Shown here in pieces: positions 23,180 to 35,084 of a stretch of 64,000 nucleotides of DNA. Position numbers and translations under genes: made by a program. A model generated the notes under the pieces. It did no database searches, was not told the DNA's origin, and was given only the letters and a program-made list of their open reading frames with translations. The DNA is taken from the NCBI RefSeq assembly GCF_945859685.1, contig NC_079147.1, positions 212,415,578 through 212,479,577 on the forward strand. Reading direction: 5' to 3'. Source of the stretch: Eupeodes corollae. Taxonomy: Eukaryota > Arthropoda > Insecta > Diptera > Syrphidae. The first letter of the stretch is position 1; each line of letters opens with the position of its first letter.

Positions 23180-24210
23180 ATTATGGTAAGAAATAGAGTG
23201 GCCCTTCGATGCCTTAAATATTGTTTTCCTACCAGTAGACCTGCACATTAAAGATTTAGTATCGTGCAGCGCTCTTAAAGTTGAAGAATAAAACTGTTGG
23301 TTTTCCAGACCAGGGAATGGCAACACTAATAAACTTATCCGAAAGATATTTTTGCGACAGACGCCGACTACTGCACCTCTGCCTTGAACCTCAGTAAAGA
23401 GTTTTAAAGTCATATTTCCTGTTAGAAAAGATTGGGAGGATGACATGGTTACGTAAGAATTCGATACCACTATCTTTACTGACGGGTCAAAGATGTAGTG
23501 TGGAGTGAGGTTTGGGAATCTTCTCTGAGTCCTTTGAAAACTTTTCGGGTCCTCATTGGGCCAGTGTATTTCAAAGCAAACTTAAACCGAAATAGAAACA
23601 CAATTATCTGCCCTGACAGCCATGTGACTGTTATGGCTATCAGTTCGACCACAACATCTTCTATACTGGTCCAACAATGTCGGGTTGAACCTGGCTCAAC
23701 ATCATCCTCCGTATCACTCTTATTTGGGTTCGAGGTCATAGTATCATTGATGGAAACGAATGGGCTGATAGGTTGACCCATCAAGGACCGTCAATTGATA
23801 GCTCACTTGCGGAAAGGGTAAATGTGTATCAAATTTTCTCAATTTTTCTAACAGAATTCAACATGGAGGTGGAACAGTCTAACGAACTGTACTATATCGA
23901 GGAGGATATGGCGAACCCATAACAAAAACTATTCTATCGAACTTTTATGCAGACTCAGGCATGATATAAGAAAGCATGCAACAAAATTTAGCATGCCTTG
24001 CAATATTCCCTGCCTTAGCTGCGGAGACCAACATGAAAGGGAAACTTTCTCTGTAAATGTCCTGTCCTGGACAGTTCTAGAATGGCAAGCTTCGGAAGGG
24101 CATTCCTTAAAGATCTTGATTAACTTTTTGAGATAAAAATCAAAAACCCGATATCCTTTCTGATTTTGACGAAATGGCTCCTCAACCGCTAATTTTGGCA
24201 AGGGCTTCTT
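23180..24210 (+). pseudogene. LINE fragment with RNase H and zinc-knuckle-like tail
   Basis: R1/LOA/I-type LINEs carry an RNase H domain after the RT. Here frames on the plus strand give FATDADYCTSALNLSKEF (linker, about 23348-23401) and FTDGSKM (about 23474-23494), the first catalytic Asp motif of RNase H. Then follow a GHSIIDGNEWADRLTHQG segment (about 23733-23790), matching the GHSGIxGNExAD motif, and a tail with LRLRHDIRKHATKFSMP and CNIPCLSCGDQHERETF, as in the zinc-knuckle-like H/C region of these proteins. Frames shift several times. The upstream RT domain is absent. Confidence 0.7.
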
Positions 24211-25877
24211 GTGGCTGCTATCTCTACCTTCTATTATTTATATTTTATTGGCTTTGAAATGTAAAATTTTAATTTCAGACTATTTTCCTTCAATAATTTT
24301 TTTTTTGTTGAATCTCGAAACAAAAACTGTTTTCTTTACACATTTCAATTATTATATCTCCATTATTTCTAAAAAGAACACAACCATTTAACGAATTCAA
24401 GCTCGGTTATAAATAAATCCAAAATACAACACACAATCACTTTTCCTAGGCCTGCAAAAGGTTAAAATAAAAAAATTTAAAAACTCGAAGGACATCATCT
24501 ATTGAAGGAAATCAGCAAAGTTTCACGTCAAAGCCATTGTCATCTGTCCATCAATGTCAATGCTGGACGATCTGGTCGAACGACATGGATGGACACATGA
24601 AGGGACTTGAGTGATTTAAAAGGAACTTCTGTCAAATAAACAAACCTATATACAGTATAAAATGAAAGCACCACACCGCAGGGCAGCATATTAAATGAAA
24701 GGCAGTATAAAACTGAAAGTATAGTAAGGTTAGGTTCTGCGGTGTACGTAATGTATGAGAGTAGATGTTGCCTTTACCCACAACAAGCCTGCCAATATAT
24801 TCCATAAAGGAGTTGTGATTCATGGTGGAGTTCCATGGCTTTTGTGTACCTACCTATGGCGATACTCAAAGTTGATGGGTTGTTGGCGGTCAATAAAATT
24901 GAATATGCAATGAGAGCTCAATTTTGGAAAATAAAACAAAAACTTTGAATAACTGCCAGTGCAATTGAATCTAGGAGTAAAAAGACAGTGTTGGCCACTA
25001 GGATCAATAGAACTTCTTTTTCAAAGTAATCAGATAACATAGCGAGGACATTTGCAAGTTTCAAGTTCGGTACATGTTACAGGGAGTGATTTTGCTCAGA
25101 GCAGAGTTGTAGGGGATATGTCCAACACATCAAGGCCCTCAATTTTTTTTTTTGGATGCAGCTTGAAGACAGATGCATCATAAATTTGGAATAAAATGCC
25201 TTCTGAACAATAAAGTCAAGAGATTTTATGAATTTTAAAGGGTTTTGATGACTTTCTGCTCATATCCAGTTCGGGTAACTCATGATCAGTTTTGAAAAAT
25301 TAAATGCATTCACTTTAACCACTACAATCAAAATACCATCAGCATGGAAATACGCTGTCAGTTTTGGAGTGTTTGCCTTTTTTCATAATTAAAGAAGAAA
25401 AATATTATTATTATGGAAAAATCACAAAAAAAAAAAGAAAACAATTGAACAGGAGATCGAATTTCCACATGAAAATGCCCAAGGTTGACACGGAAACTAA
25501 AACTCGCCAAGAACTCAATGACCATTTTTCGCAACTTATGAGAAAGCAGCACAGGACCCGAAACCATTGAAAACCACTGCAGTGCTGTGAAAAATGTTAA
25601 AACACAATACCAGACTTTCGGGGAACCCTTGGGCAAATATTGACAAAAAAAGAGTTGAAATCTCCTTGAGATGGAGAAAAAAATACCGATGCAACAAACT
25701 TCCGAGCAGTTTTGAAGAAGACTCCACTTTTGAAGTTATCAAAAACATATAAAATAATAAGTTTTGACAAATCTTAGCTAAATACGAACAAAGAAAACGT
25801 TCTAGGAAAGTTTAGATATTATTCTACTTACTAATGAAACATGTAGGGAACGTGACTTTCAATCACTCTTATATGCA
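24211..25877. other. Non-coding stretch, no assignment
   Basis: AT-rich with some mixed sequence. Open frames at 24632-24823, 25358-25748 and 25364-25570 lie on both strands and match nothing I know. No repeat partner within the window was noticed. Confidence 0.35.
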
Positions 25878-26770
25878 CAGTGATGGCCATAAAATAAGAA
25901 ATGACAATTTTATGTAGTTAATACTTTTTTTTTAAGAAATCTGTTTAGGTTGGAAAGTGGTTCTTTTAATAACCCATGAAATATAAGCGTGTCACTATCA
26001 GTAGAAAATTATTTTTATTTAATTAAGCTTAACAGCACCCGGCCATACAATTAGGAATTGAAAGAATTTATCGGTATTTTTTTTTATAAAAAGATTATAC
26101 TTTGTAGGGCATGTCTTATTTTGTATCACTACGGCCTTTCTATCAAGGCGTGACATCTTGATGGTTATACCATCACTTAGGCCTCCTTAATGTTTTTAAA
26201 AAGTTCGTCAGAATATTTTACAGGTTTTCTCTCGACATTTGCCCACAAGTTCTTGATAGGATTCAAGCCTGGACTTTGGGCAGCCCATTCAAAAATATGT
26301 ATTTTTGTATCTGAAGACCACTGCTTAACATCGAATTGTATGCTTTGGATCGTTATTGTGCTGGAAAACATTACTAATGGTCATGTGCGCAAATGAATAT
26401 GGCACAATGATATTTTCGAAGATGTTTATATAAACATGGGCCTACATGTTTATAAAAACATCTTCGACCATTTATCCTCACTAATCTCATGGCTTTCTTT
26501 GCGTGAAGCTTAGCAAACGTCAAACGCCTATTCAAATTATTTTTGGAAACATATGGTTCTTTCCTGGCAATGTATCAACAAAGACCATGTTCTAGAAGAC
26601 GACGACTTATGGTTCTAGCTGACCCTTCATCCGATTGGGGTGAAACAAACTCTTTTATTTTTGCTGAAGTCAAAAAAGGATGCGCATTGCATTTCAATCT
26701 GTCTTCATTTGGGGTGGATACCATCATTTTCGATCAATTACATTTTGTAGCTAATTTACGATTTAATTCA
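25878..26770 (-). pseudogene. Tc1-like transposon remnant (copy 3), right end lost
   Basis: CAGTGATGGCCATAAAATAA at 25878 looks like a Tc1-type TIR. On the minus strand the transposase reads RTISRRLLEHGLC and YIARKEPYVSKNNLNRRL (HTH linker, about 26610-26520). After frameshifts comes FEWAAQSPGLNPIKNLWANV (about 26305-26240), the WPAQSPDLNPIENLW motif holding the last catalytic residue. The first half of the DDE domain is broken. The expected second TIR is missing: the element stops where the RTE-like LINE begins near 26780. Confidence 0.7.
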
Positions 26771-26779
26771 CTATGAACT

Positions 26780-27870
26780 TCCAGCGGCGGAGCTGCATAA
26801 AAGTGTGAGAGCTGGTCATGAGCTCTATGAGCAGAAAAGACGAAAGAAACACCGACTTCTCAGAAGGAAAAAGGAAGAGCATGAGAAGCGTGCGGTCGAA
26901 GATGTTGAGAGGTTTAAAAGCAAGAATGAAGTTCAAAAGTTTTTGAAAACAGATGTAACGAAATTCACAAGTACATAAACCTAGAACCGAAGGTTGCAAA
27001 GACGAAAGTAGAAACATCATAGTAGGACCATAGTCAATGCTGGCATATTGAAGGACCACTTCTGCGGACTGTTTAACGGCGACGACGAACCGAATTCCGC
27101 TGTCAGGCAGGATGATCCATTCAACATAGACGACGAAAGCCAACATTCCTGTCCTCCTAACTTAGACGAAGTAAAAATTGCCTTATCTAAGCTGAACTCT
27201 AATAAGGCTGCTGGAGCGGATGGCTTGAATGCCGAGATCTTGAAAGCTGCTGGAGATAATTTGGTTAGAAGCATGCACCAACTTTATCTGTAAGATATGG
27301 TCGGAAGAAAGCATGGCCAATGAATGGAACCTCAGTATTGTTTGCCCGATCCTGAAAAAAAGGAGGCCCTCTAAACTGCACCAACTATAGATGAATCCGT
27401 CTACTTAACATCGCTTACAAAATCTTCTCTGCCGTAATTACCATCTTTTCATCAATTTCAAGGCCGCATGTGACAGCATCCAAAGGAATGAGCTGTAAAG
27501 AGTCATGTTTAGTTTTGGCATCCTTGCCAAAATCGTTCGTTAGTGCAGGAAGATCATGGAGAAGATGCAACGACGAGCTGTACGGGCTGTACAGCAACGT
27601 AGACTTAGCCAGAACGGTAAAAGCCCAACAACTTAGATGGCTGGGTCACGTAGAGCGCATGTAAAAGTCTTCGAATCTACACCCACTGGACAGCGCAGTA
27701 GAGGAAGACCGCGAATTAGGTGGCGCGCACAAGTGGAAAGTGACCTCACCCAACTTAGAGCGATAAACTGGAGACATCTAACTTGGGACCGAGCTCGATG
27801 GAGAAGTTGGTTGGGGAGGCCCTAGTTCACACAGGACTGTAGCGCCACCTTAAGTTAGTAAGTAAGAGCT
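26780..27870 (+). pseudogene. RTE-like (F52C9.6-type) LINE, internally deleted (copy 1)
   Basis: Segments of one LINE protein in order: LHKSVRAGHELYEQKRRKKH and HRLLRRKKEEHEKRAVEDVE (pre-RT region, 26790-26920), LKDHFCGLFNGDDEPNSAV and LNSNKAAGADGLNAEILKAA (27046-27255), CPILKK and LLNIAYKIFSAV in shifted frames to 27440. The text then jumps to FKAACDSIQRNEL (27457-27495) and, after IVR and IMEK, to NDELYGLYSNVDLARTVKAQ and QLRWLGHVERM (27572-27664). It ends in RGRPRIRWRAQVESDL (27700-27750). The RT palm with YADD is missing because of internal deletions. The 3' end GCGCCACCTTAAG is followed by (TAAG)n, as in copy 2 at 31822-32716. Confidence 0.8.
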
Positions 27871-28169
27871 TCCAGAGTTCCGGACTACTAGACTTATTTT
27901 TTACCATTTTCGTCACTGTATTTTTACTTAATTAATATTAATATTATAAAAATAATCAATTAAATGTAAAAGAATGAACTCACATTGATAACAATTTTTT
28001 TTGTTTCAAGCAAAAATGTCAACTATACAAGAAGTTCCTAAATCAACGGCATTTTAGAAACTGTTCGCGTTCAGGGAAACTCATATTCAGTCAGCTTTTA
28101 TAGACTTAAGGTGTAAGCTAAGTCAACTGATGCTTACAAGATATATTATATTAAAGGAAGTCTTGTTTC
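27871..28169. other. AT-rich gap
   Basis: Nothing recognised. AT-rich linker between two remnants. Confidence 0.3.
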
Positions 28170-28640
28170 TAATTTCAACGTGTTATCCATTTTGCGTTGT
28201 CAAATTCGACATCTGTCAAACCAAGTTATTAAACCAATTTTTTTTTCGGTTGAAAGCCTGACATTTACGAAAATGGACCGCTTAACTATCGCACAACGCA
28301 TACACATTATTGAAACCTTTACTACAAAAATTGTGATTCTGGCACAGCCACATATCGTGTTTTAAGAGGAGATTATGGAAGTAATTGGCAATATTGTGAA
28401 TAAATTTTAAGTGACTGGATTGGTTACAGATATTGTAACACCTTTACATCATCGTTTAGCTCGTACCACTAAAAAAAACCGATGCTACAAGCGAAAGTGA
28501 TGCCGAAGACCCGAATGCGTTGATTTCCTTTCGTTCTCAGGAATAAGGACTGTCTTGCTGCACATTATTATTATTTTGCATTTGGATCTGGAGTGTTTTG
28601 GAAAGCTTGAACAGCAAGTAGTGGACGTCGATTTTTCGAA
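28170..28640 (+). pseudogene. Mariner-type transposase N-terminal remnant (DUF4817 type)
   Basis: MDRLTIAQRIHIIETFTTK (28273-28329) matches the start of the helix-turn-helix domain in insect IS630/mariner-type transposases (typically ...T.EQR..IVE.F...). After frameshifts, LVTDIVTPLHHRLART-like sequence near 28420 and SESDAEDPNALISFRSQE (28491-28546) correspond to the family's VxDVxTPxRxRxART and SVxEDPNxSIxRRSQE motifs. The DDE domain is absent. Confidence 0.6.
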
Positions 28641-28744
28641 CAATATTTCCTTCAGCTACGAAGTTTCTTACTCTGTAGATAACTATATTCTTGAAACTTA
28701 AAAATATTGGCGGTATTTTAGTGTATTCAGAGGAACTTGTCCTT

Positions 28745-28813
28745 TAATCGAATAAACAAAATTAAGACCTCTGGCATGACAGTCCAACGCATTAACCATC
28801 ATGCCACGGGTAC
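28745..28813 (-). repeat. SINE tRNA-like head fragment
   Basis: Read on the minus strand: GTACCCGTGGCATGATGG, TTAATGCGTTGGACTGTCAT, GCCAGAGGTCTT. This folds like the 5' half of a tRNA, with an A-box-like TGGCATGATGG and a possible GTC (Asp-type) anticodon loop. It matches the decayed heads of the SINE copies at 34822-34972 and 10764-11045 in order. The SINE body does not follow. No functional tRNA gene: the B box and acceptor stem are not intact. Confidence 0.5.
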
Positions 28814-28829
28814 TACAAACACAAACCTA

Positions 28830-30374
28830 AGGTACTTTAATTATTATTTTAATTATTGTATTGAAGTCTTTAAATATAAGTTTCTGTGTTAAAAATGAAA
28901 ACACCCTTTAAATTACAGATGTCCATAATGTTGTCATTAAGTTTAAAATTGCACTAAAAAGTACTTATCTACTCTTTTCATCGAATTTGCGCTGCCTCTG
29001 TATTTAACATTTCAACACGTTTCTGTATTGCAAAGTATTTTTTGGAACGCTAAGGTTGTCCCATAACCTGACAATTCAAAAAATTCTTTTTAAACTGCAT
29101 CACCTTCATTCAGAGCAATATCGTTTTATTCCTCATTTCGTTTTTGTTTTATTGGTCTTTCTTGTTGTATAGACCATAATTACAGTTGAATGACAAAATT
29201 CCAAACAAATATTTTATTTTGACTCATTTTCAGGGGAATGCTGCTAAAATTGCATTCAGCAGATAATGGTTGTCCGATGCATCACGCATGCGTGATGTCA
29301 TCATTTCACACTCGAATTTGTTCCGACCATCAAAGAGTATAATGCGACGATCTTTTCGTGTTGGTCACACAAAAGTAAAAAGTGTATCAAACCATTTTGC
29401 AAAAGGGAGCTACCAAGTGAATGGGGAAAAAAAATCACATTCCGAAGTTTGCCAAAAATTACTGTCTCAAGGATGTTATCCCGCTTTATAAAACATTTTT
29501 CAGTTCTCTGTCTTTAGTAAAAAAAATAAATAAGCTTTAAAATGACAAAAACTTCAGGAACTACCTGATAGATTTTTCAGCTACAAAGGGAATAACGCCG
29601 AAAGGAAACAAAAATGACAATGGCGGCGCTCAAAATACACGCATACACACATTCACACAGGGACAAGGAAAAAAGGACACAAATGCTAAAACTCCTGCGC
29701 GAGAACCTTTTGCGAATGAAAGGAAGCAAAAGACCGGCCATAGCTACCTACCTAACTATAGAACAGCTCGCACAAATAAACACGACGTGTCATAAATCAA
29801 TATGTTTCGGCTCATAAATTTACGTTTGGGTTCCGTGACAAACGATCCGCCTCAAGCATAAAGAAGAACTCGCATGCTTTGCTCAATTGTCTTTTTAAGC
29901 AGTTTATGCTTAATGAATATGAATTTATGTTTTTTTTTTTTTGTTTTAGTTTGCTGCTTCTGCAGCTTATGATGATGATGGCGGTGCAGCAGTGCCACTT
30001 TTCAATAATGGGTTAAGTTTTCCCATCAAATCGTTGTTAGCTATCATCTACCTTCTTGTTTTGTTAGTTTATTCCATTTTCTTTTTTATATTGTCTTGAA
30101 TATAATTGTGTTGTTCCTTGTGAAACAAGTGTAAGATTTGGTGAGGACTTCACTTGGCAAAAAACTTTGGCATGCTTTGAACTTCAACGACTTTTGTCAA
30201 AAACAAAATCTTTTTTTACTATGAGATGCTAAAAGGCACTCGGACCTTTTACAATTAAACCGAGTTGGTTCAAAAAACTGTCGAGTATTCTAAAAAAAAG
30301 TGCTCTGCAGTCTAAGCCTTGTCTTTAACGATTTTGGTTCGAACTTAGCGTTTAAAAATCAGGGCCAATGTATT
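28830..30374. other. Non-coding stretch
   Basis: AT-rich to mixed sequence. The frames at 29270-29491 and 29614-29817 resemble no family. A poly-T run lies near 29930-29945. Confidence 0.4.
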
Positions 30375-31480
30375 TTGACTATTTGTTTTCGTTCATATTT
30401 TGACCAAACTCATGAAGCTTGCAGGTGTATCTGCAAGCAAACCCAGCATAAACCCAGTACACAAAGAAAGTGCTAAAAATAATATTAAGAATTATAGCCC
30501 AATAGCCAACAATTCCCATATTAAAAAATTGGTTAAAAGCATCTTGTACGATATTTTAAGTTTTCATTTCAAATCTTTCATTTCGCATAAAAAACATGTT
30601 TTTTTAGAAATGTAAGTCCATAACTATTAACCTTGTGGTTAATCTCGACATTTGAAAACTGAAACAAAGTTGACATTGTCACCACTGACTGTCTCCCATA
30701 GACTTATATTCTTTAAGCTTTATATTCCTGGCTAGAAACAATTTTAGTTGAAATTCCTAGTTAGAAAACAGCGTGTACAATGTGCGCTTCAGATGCGCTC
30801 TCTTCTACTCTTTTCTTGCTCCTTTTTGTGTACCCCAAGGTAGCCACTTAGGTCCTCACCATAAACAATATAAACTTGAGTAATAAATATTCCCATATCG
30901 CACTATACGATGGCTGCAGCAAGTTTTTTCAGACTATTACGTAGATGCGGGGCTCTTTTTCGTTCAGCTAGACGTCTCAGTATGGTGTAAAAAGAACTGG
31001 ACCAAATAGGCAATATATATAATACTTAAAGCCAACTCAGTACTCGGCTTTGTAAAATTTAGGCCAAAGATATTTTAAGCCCGTCCCTAAAAAACGTCTT
31101 TTAAGTATACATATTTCAAGAACTCTCAGCATTCAATTACGTTTCCTTTGATTTGCCCTTCGAGGTTTTCCTGGTACGATGCTCTGATCCTTCCTGCATA
31201 TCAAGACCGCCTTCAAATGAATCATTTCAAGAATTCTGAAGAATGTGGACAGTTATTAGATATTTTGTTTATCCATCAAATTCTTTTTGGCTCTATTCCG
31301 TTTCCATTTGTAAAGAAGACTTGTCAAAGGGCTGATAAGCTTTCCATACAATTTTGGCTATTTAAATCCGCTTTCTTCTTCTAAAGTACCATAAGAGGCT
31401 TTAAGTTGGGTTGGAAAATACGCATCCTGATTCTCATTACGATTACAAGGCTTAAAGTTGAGTGTGCTTTCTTCCCCTTT
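30375..31480 (+). pseudogene. Jockey/CR1-like LINE RT and C-terminal remnant
   Basis: KPSINPVHKESAKNNIKNYS and SPIANNSHIKKLVKSILYDI (30442-30555) form the ITPIHKKGxxxxxxNYRPI and KLxExxL motifs of the RT fingers. FHFKSFISHKKHVF follows (30570-30603). After frameshifts the frames read NINLSNKYSHIALYDGCSKF (30869-30925), the FINDL...ALYADDCKF region with YADD corrupted to YDG, then QLDVSVWCKKNW (about 30967-31002). The C-terminal segment SWYDALILPAYQDRLQMNHF and LLDILFIHQILFGSI (31170-31306) matches the L.WxD...LPxYxxRL motif. Dead. Confidence 0.7.
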
Positions 31481-31820
31481 TTTACATTAAAAAGACGAAA
31501 ACCCTCTAAAGCAACTTCATCGAAGAAGTATTTTTAAGACCAATACTGTGAAGGACTCTCTAAAAGCCAGCTAGATTCATTGTTTTATCTGTTAATAACT
31601 TAAGGTTTTAAGTACGTACTTTGTGCGTTCGAATTTTCATACTTTATCTGATGCCTCGATCTCCATGACCAAGATTTCTCCAAGTTTTATTACACTTCCA
31701 ATCTTTTCAAACACATGTTTAGTTCTTCGAAAATCAATATGGCTGCCAACGTAAAAGACCTGTCATTTTGTTTGTGATTTTGCAGAGTCAAGACCACACA
31801 GGTAAACTTTACAAGATTAC
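31481..31820. other. AT-rich gap
   Basis: No feature recognised. Confidence 0.3.
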
Positions 31821-31821
31821 T

Positions 31822-32716
31822 TACTTACTTAAGGTGACGCTACAGTCAGGGCGGACCTGGGCCTCAACCAACATGCGTCTCCAGCCAGCTTGGTCCCTAG
31901 CTAGCTGTCTCCAGTTTCGCACACCAAGTTTGTTGAGGTCTACACTCACCTGAGTGCGCCACCTAAGTCGCGGTCTTCCTTTACTGCCATGTCCAAATGC
32001 TCTACATAACCCATCCATCTAAGCCGTTGGACTTTAATTCTGTTTACAAGGTCAGTGTCGCTGTACAGCCCGTACAGTTCGTCGTTATATTTTCTTCCCC
32101 ATTCTCCATCTATGCATACGGGACCAAAAATCACCCGAAGAATTTTTCTCCCGAAGCATCCTAAGAGGCTCTCAACATTCTTTGACGTTTTGTCCAAGAC
32201 GTCCTTGTTCAATGTCCTTTTTTGATGACATCTCAATGACCACTAAACCCATCTTCTTAACTTCCGTCGCAATGCTCAAAAACGCTCCACTGACATCACG
32301 CTTTGATCTTCCAACTATGTCAATATCATCAGCGTATCCGAGTAATTGGATGGACCTTTGGAAGATTGTGCTAGTGTTGACGGTTGAGTTTTGCACAATT
32401 CTTTTCAGAACGATATTGAAGAAGTCGCATGACAGTGCATCGCCTTTTCTTAACCCTTTTTTGACATCAAATGCATCGGTAAGATCTTTTCCGACCTTGA
32501 TAGAGCAGCGTGCGTTCTCCATCGTCATTCTGCACAAGCGGTTAAGTTTGACAGGGATGCCAAAACTAGACATTGCGCTGTAGATCTCCTCTTTAAGGAT
32601 TCTTTAAAATTGATAAAGACATGGTGGGTATCGATTTGAAGCTCCTGGGTTTTTTCCAAGATCTGCCGTAGTGTGAATATTTGGCCTTGTAACTTCGGTA
32701 ATACAGTGTTAATCAA
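31822..32716 (-). pseudogene. RTE-like (F52C9.6-type) LINE, copy 2, 5' truncated
   Basis: Minus-strand frames begin with QIFTLRQILEKTQELQIDTH (32690-32630). They continue with SSFGIPVKLNRLCRMTMENA, GLRKGDALSCDFFNIVLKRI and the intact catalytic motif LLGYADDIDIVGRS (around 32345-32305). After a deletion and shift come FGRKILRVIFGPVCIDGEW and YNDELYGLYSDTDLVNRIK, QRLRWMGYVEH (32160-32000), then GRPRLRWRTQVSVDLNKL (about 31978-31925). The 3' end, on the minus strand, is GCGTCACCTTAAG plus (TAAG)n, the same tail as copy 1. About 60 codons between the YADD domain and the C-terminus are missing. A stop and shifts inactivate it. Confidence 0.85.
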
Positions 32717-32719
32717 AAT

Positions 32720-34790
32720 AGAAAAATGCCTTAGATTAATTTTTGATGATTAGAAACAGTTTTCCTAACTTTTTAAAAGTCACGTAAGACTGGGACTAAA
32801 GTCAGGAAGCTTAAGACATATGATTCATTTTTACTTTGAAACTAAATTTGATTGCAGGTATTTCTGCACGGGTACGCTGGTATTATTCTCCTTGGACTAT
32901 TTTTTCATGAGGGTATGATAACGTCCCATTGGGAATTCGCTCTAGAAACCTGAGTTCTCTCGTGTAGGCTCCTCGATATTATTTTATTAGACAAGACCCC
33001 GCCACCACCATTCTCACCTTGGGGATTTTATTTTTCCTTCAATAAAGGAACTTTAATTTCTTAGTCCTGTTGGTTGGCTGGTATATCAGTGTTAAACAAT
33101 TTTCTTGTTCTTGTTCTTCTTCTTCTTTTTCTTTTTATTGTTTAACCTAAAAACACAGTCATCCATCAAAAAGTCCATAAGACGAAATAAACAATTAACG
33201 TCGTCGTCGGTCTTTCGTTGGGGTGCAGCGGGCTTATAAACTTGACTTGTTGTATACAAGCGCGTTTTTGCAATTGTTTTGTGTGTAAGTGATTGCGAGT
33301 GTGTGTGTGTGGGTATTTAACTGACGGTGTTCGTGTTCGTGACGTCTTCCTTCAACGTTTTGGCCATAAATAACCCGAATGATTGACAGTGCTGACAGTT
33401 TTGATCGATGGTCATCAGTTGACGGCAGAAATATGTTCGAAATAAATATCGCTGTGATGTTCGCGAAGCTTCAAGTTCTGCGACAGAAGGGGCCAGCGCA
33501 AGGCAGCAGTGCAGTAGTGATGGCAAATCTCGTGTATAGAAGCGATGCCAACAATGTGCGCGCATGTTGGCCTCCATGGATAGGTATACCAAAACTGCCT
33601 CCCTTCATCTCCATCGCCATAGCCATTTCCATAACTACCTCTGGCTCTGATGTGCGATGGGTGGATTGGATATAGACGAATGACTTGGTGACATGGTCAT
33701 AGCTGGCGAGGGAGATGACAGTGGGGTGGGGTTTTGTTGTCGGTGAAGAATGGTGAAAATTCTCTGATGGAATTTTTCGGCGGTCACTGGGCTGCGTTTG
33801 ATGGACGACAATGGCCAACCAACGGCACAGAGTTGAAGTCAACATCGTCATTTGGAGAATTTATGTCATTCGTCTGAAATATCTGATGGCCTGAGAGGTT
33901 CAACTGTTCGTGGCTTTTGATGGTGGTGCGGTTACAACAGACCAATGACAACAACAACAACAGCAGCAGTAGCAGCAGCAGCAACTCACATCAGTGAAGG
34001 GCATATCGTCTTTTAGCGCGGCCTTTAAAGGGCAAAGGACCTTAATGGTCAGAAACCAACAACATCACACAGCATCAATTTACATACAATGGATGCTTGT
34101 TGGGCTGCTTCTGCTTCTGCTTTTCTCCCGATTGAAGTGATGTGAGACGAGGAGACTGATGTGCCTATGCCTGTGCAGTGCATGCGATTTGATGCGAACT
34201 AAGAGTTACTCACAATCAAAAGTTGAAAAGGACGACAGGCAGCCGGACATTGACAGAACAGAAGTAGATTGATGGAATGTTCCTTTTCCTTGTGATGTTT
34301 GGGATTGCAATTGCGGGATTCGGATTGAGATTGGAATTGGCAGAAGCAATCAGCTCTCGAAGCATGGGAGTACGAGTATATCTTCAAATATATGTATAGG
34401 TTGGAAGCTTTTTGATGACGACCGCAGATAAGTGGTCTCGAGAAGGAAAATGATAATGAACTAAATAATGGAAATGGAACTTTATACTCGTACAAATCTC
34501 TCAAAGTAAATCGTTTTGTCGCACAAAGGAGCAGGAACATCAATTTGGCTGAAGATGTGACGTTGAGTCAGCAAAGAAAAAAAAGTCTAGTTCTAAATAG
34601 AACTGTAGTCGAAAGGATTAGCTATATTTTTTTAATGAAAAGTGATTAATAAAGGATTTGTAATAGACTCGAACAAAACCAACACAACTTGCTTCGAAGG
34701 ACAATAGTAAGTCGTCAGTTAAAATTACGTAAATTGCTTATGTAAGCGCGGTGACTGAGTTTTTTAGAAGTCAATATAGTTTTTTTTATG
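32720..34790. other. Non-coding stretch with a GC-richer unique block (about 33180-34560)
   Basis: No gene. A TTCTTCTTCTTC-like run near 33115, GTGTGTGTGTG near 33300, and a CAACAACAACAG/CAGCAGCAGCAG run at 33946-33985. The overlapping frames on both strands around 33379-33851 cannot both be real, and neither resembles a known protein. Confidence 0.4.
33946..33985. repeat. CAA/CAG triplet microsatellite
   Basis: (CAA)4-type repeats run into CAGCAG with a TAG interruption and then (CAG)4. Lies in the unique block. Not in a supported coding frame. Confidence 0.7.
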
Positions 34791-34821
34791 AACCTATAGC
34801 AAGCATAATATTTACGAAACA

Positions 34822-34972
34822 CTAAACTTAGTGCGAAAGACTGTCACGCTCGAGTTCTTGTATTAAATCCCTGCTTGTGCCACCAGCAAGTTTTTTCATT
34901 GCCTCTTCCTTAAAAGGAGTTGAGAAATTCTTCAATAGTAATTCTTGTCTTGAAAAAAGCCGTTTCAAATTA
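34822..34972 (+). repeat. SINE head plus body (copy 2, partial)
   Basis: TTAGTGCGAAAGACTGTCAC and TAAATCCCTGCTTGTGCCAC continue the tRNA-like head seen on the minus strand at 28745-28813. They are followed directly by a body segment with GCCTCTTCC and CAATAGTAATTCTTGTC, which matches the SINE body at 10764-11045 and the inverted copy at 36222-36430. The body ends early at about 34972. Confidence 0.55.
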
Positions 34973-35084
34973 TCTAAATAATGTTAACTCGGTTATTTTC
35001 GAAATTGTATTCATTAAATCTAAATTTCTCTTCTATCTTTTAAATTTTCATTTCTTCTAAATTTTAAGCTAGTCTTGGGATTCT

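Noticed and set aside
28745..28813. A tRNA-Asp gene
   Set aside because: The 5' half looks tRNA-like, but the B box and 3' acceptor strand are not intact. The same sequence heads a SINE family.
33379..33984. Overlapping open frames of 66-126 codons on both strands
   Set aside because: They overlap in opposite directions, resemble no family, and lie in low-complexity GC-richer DNA.
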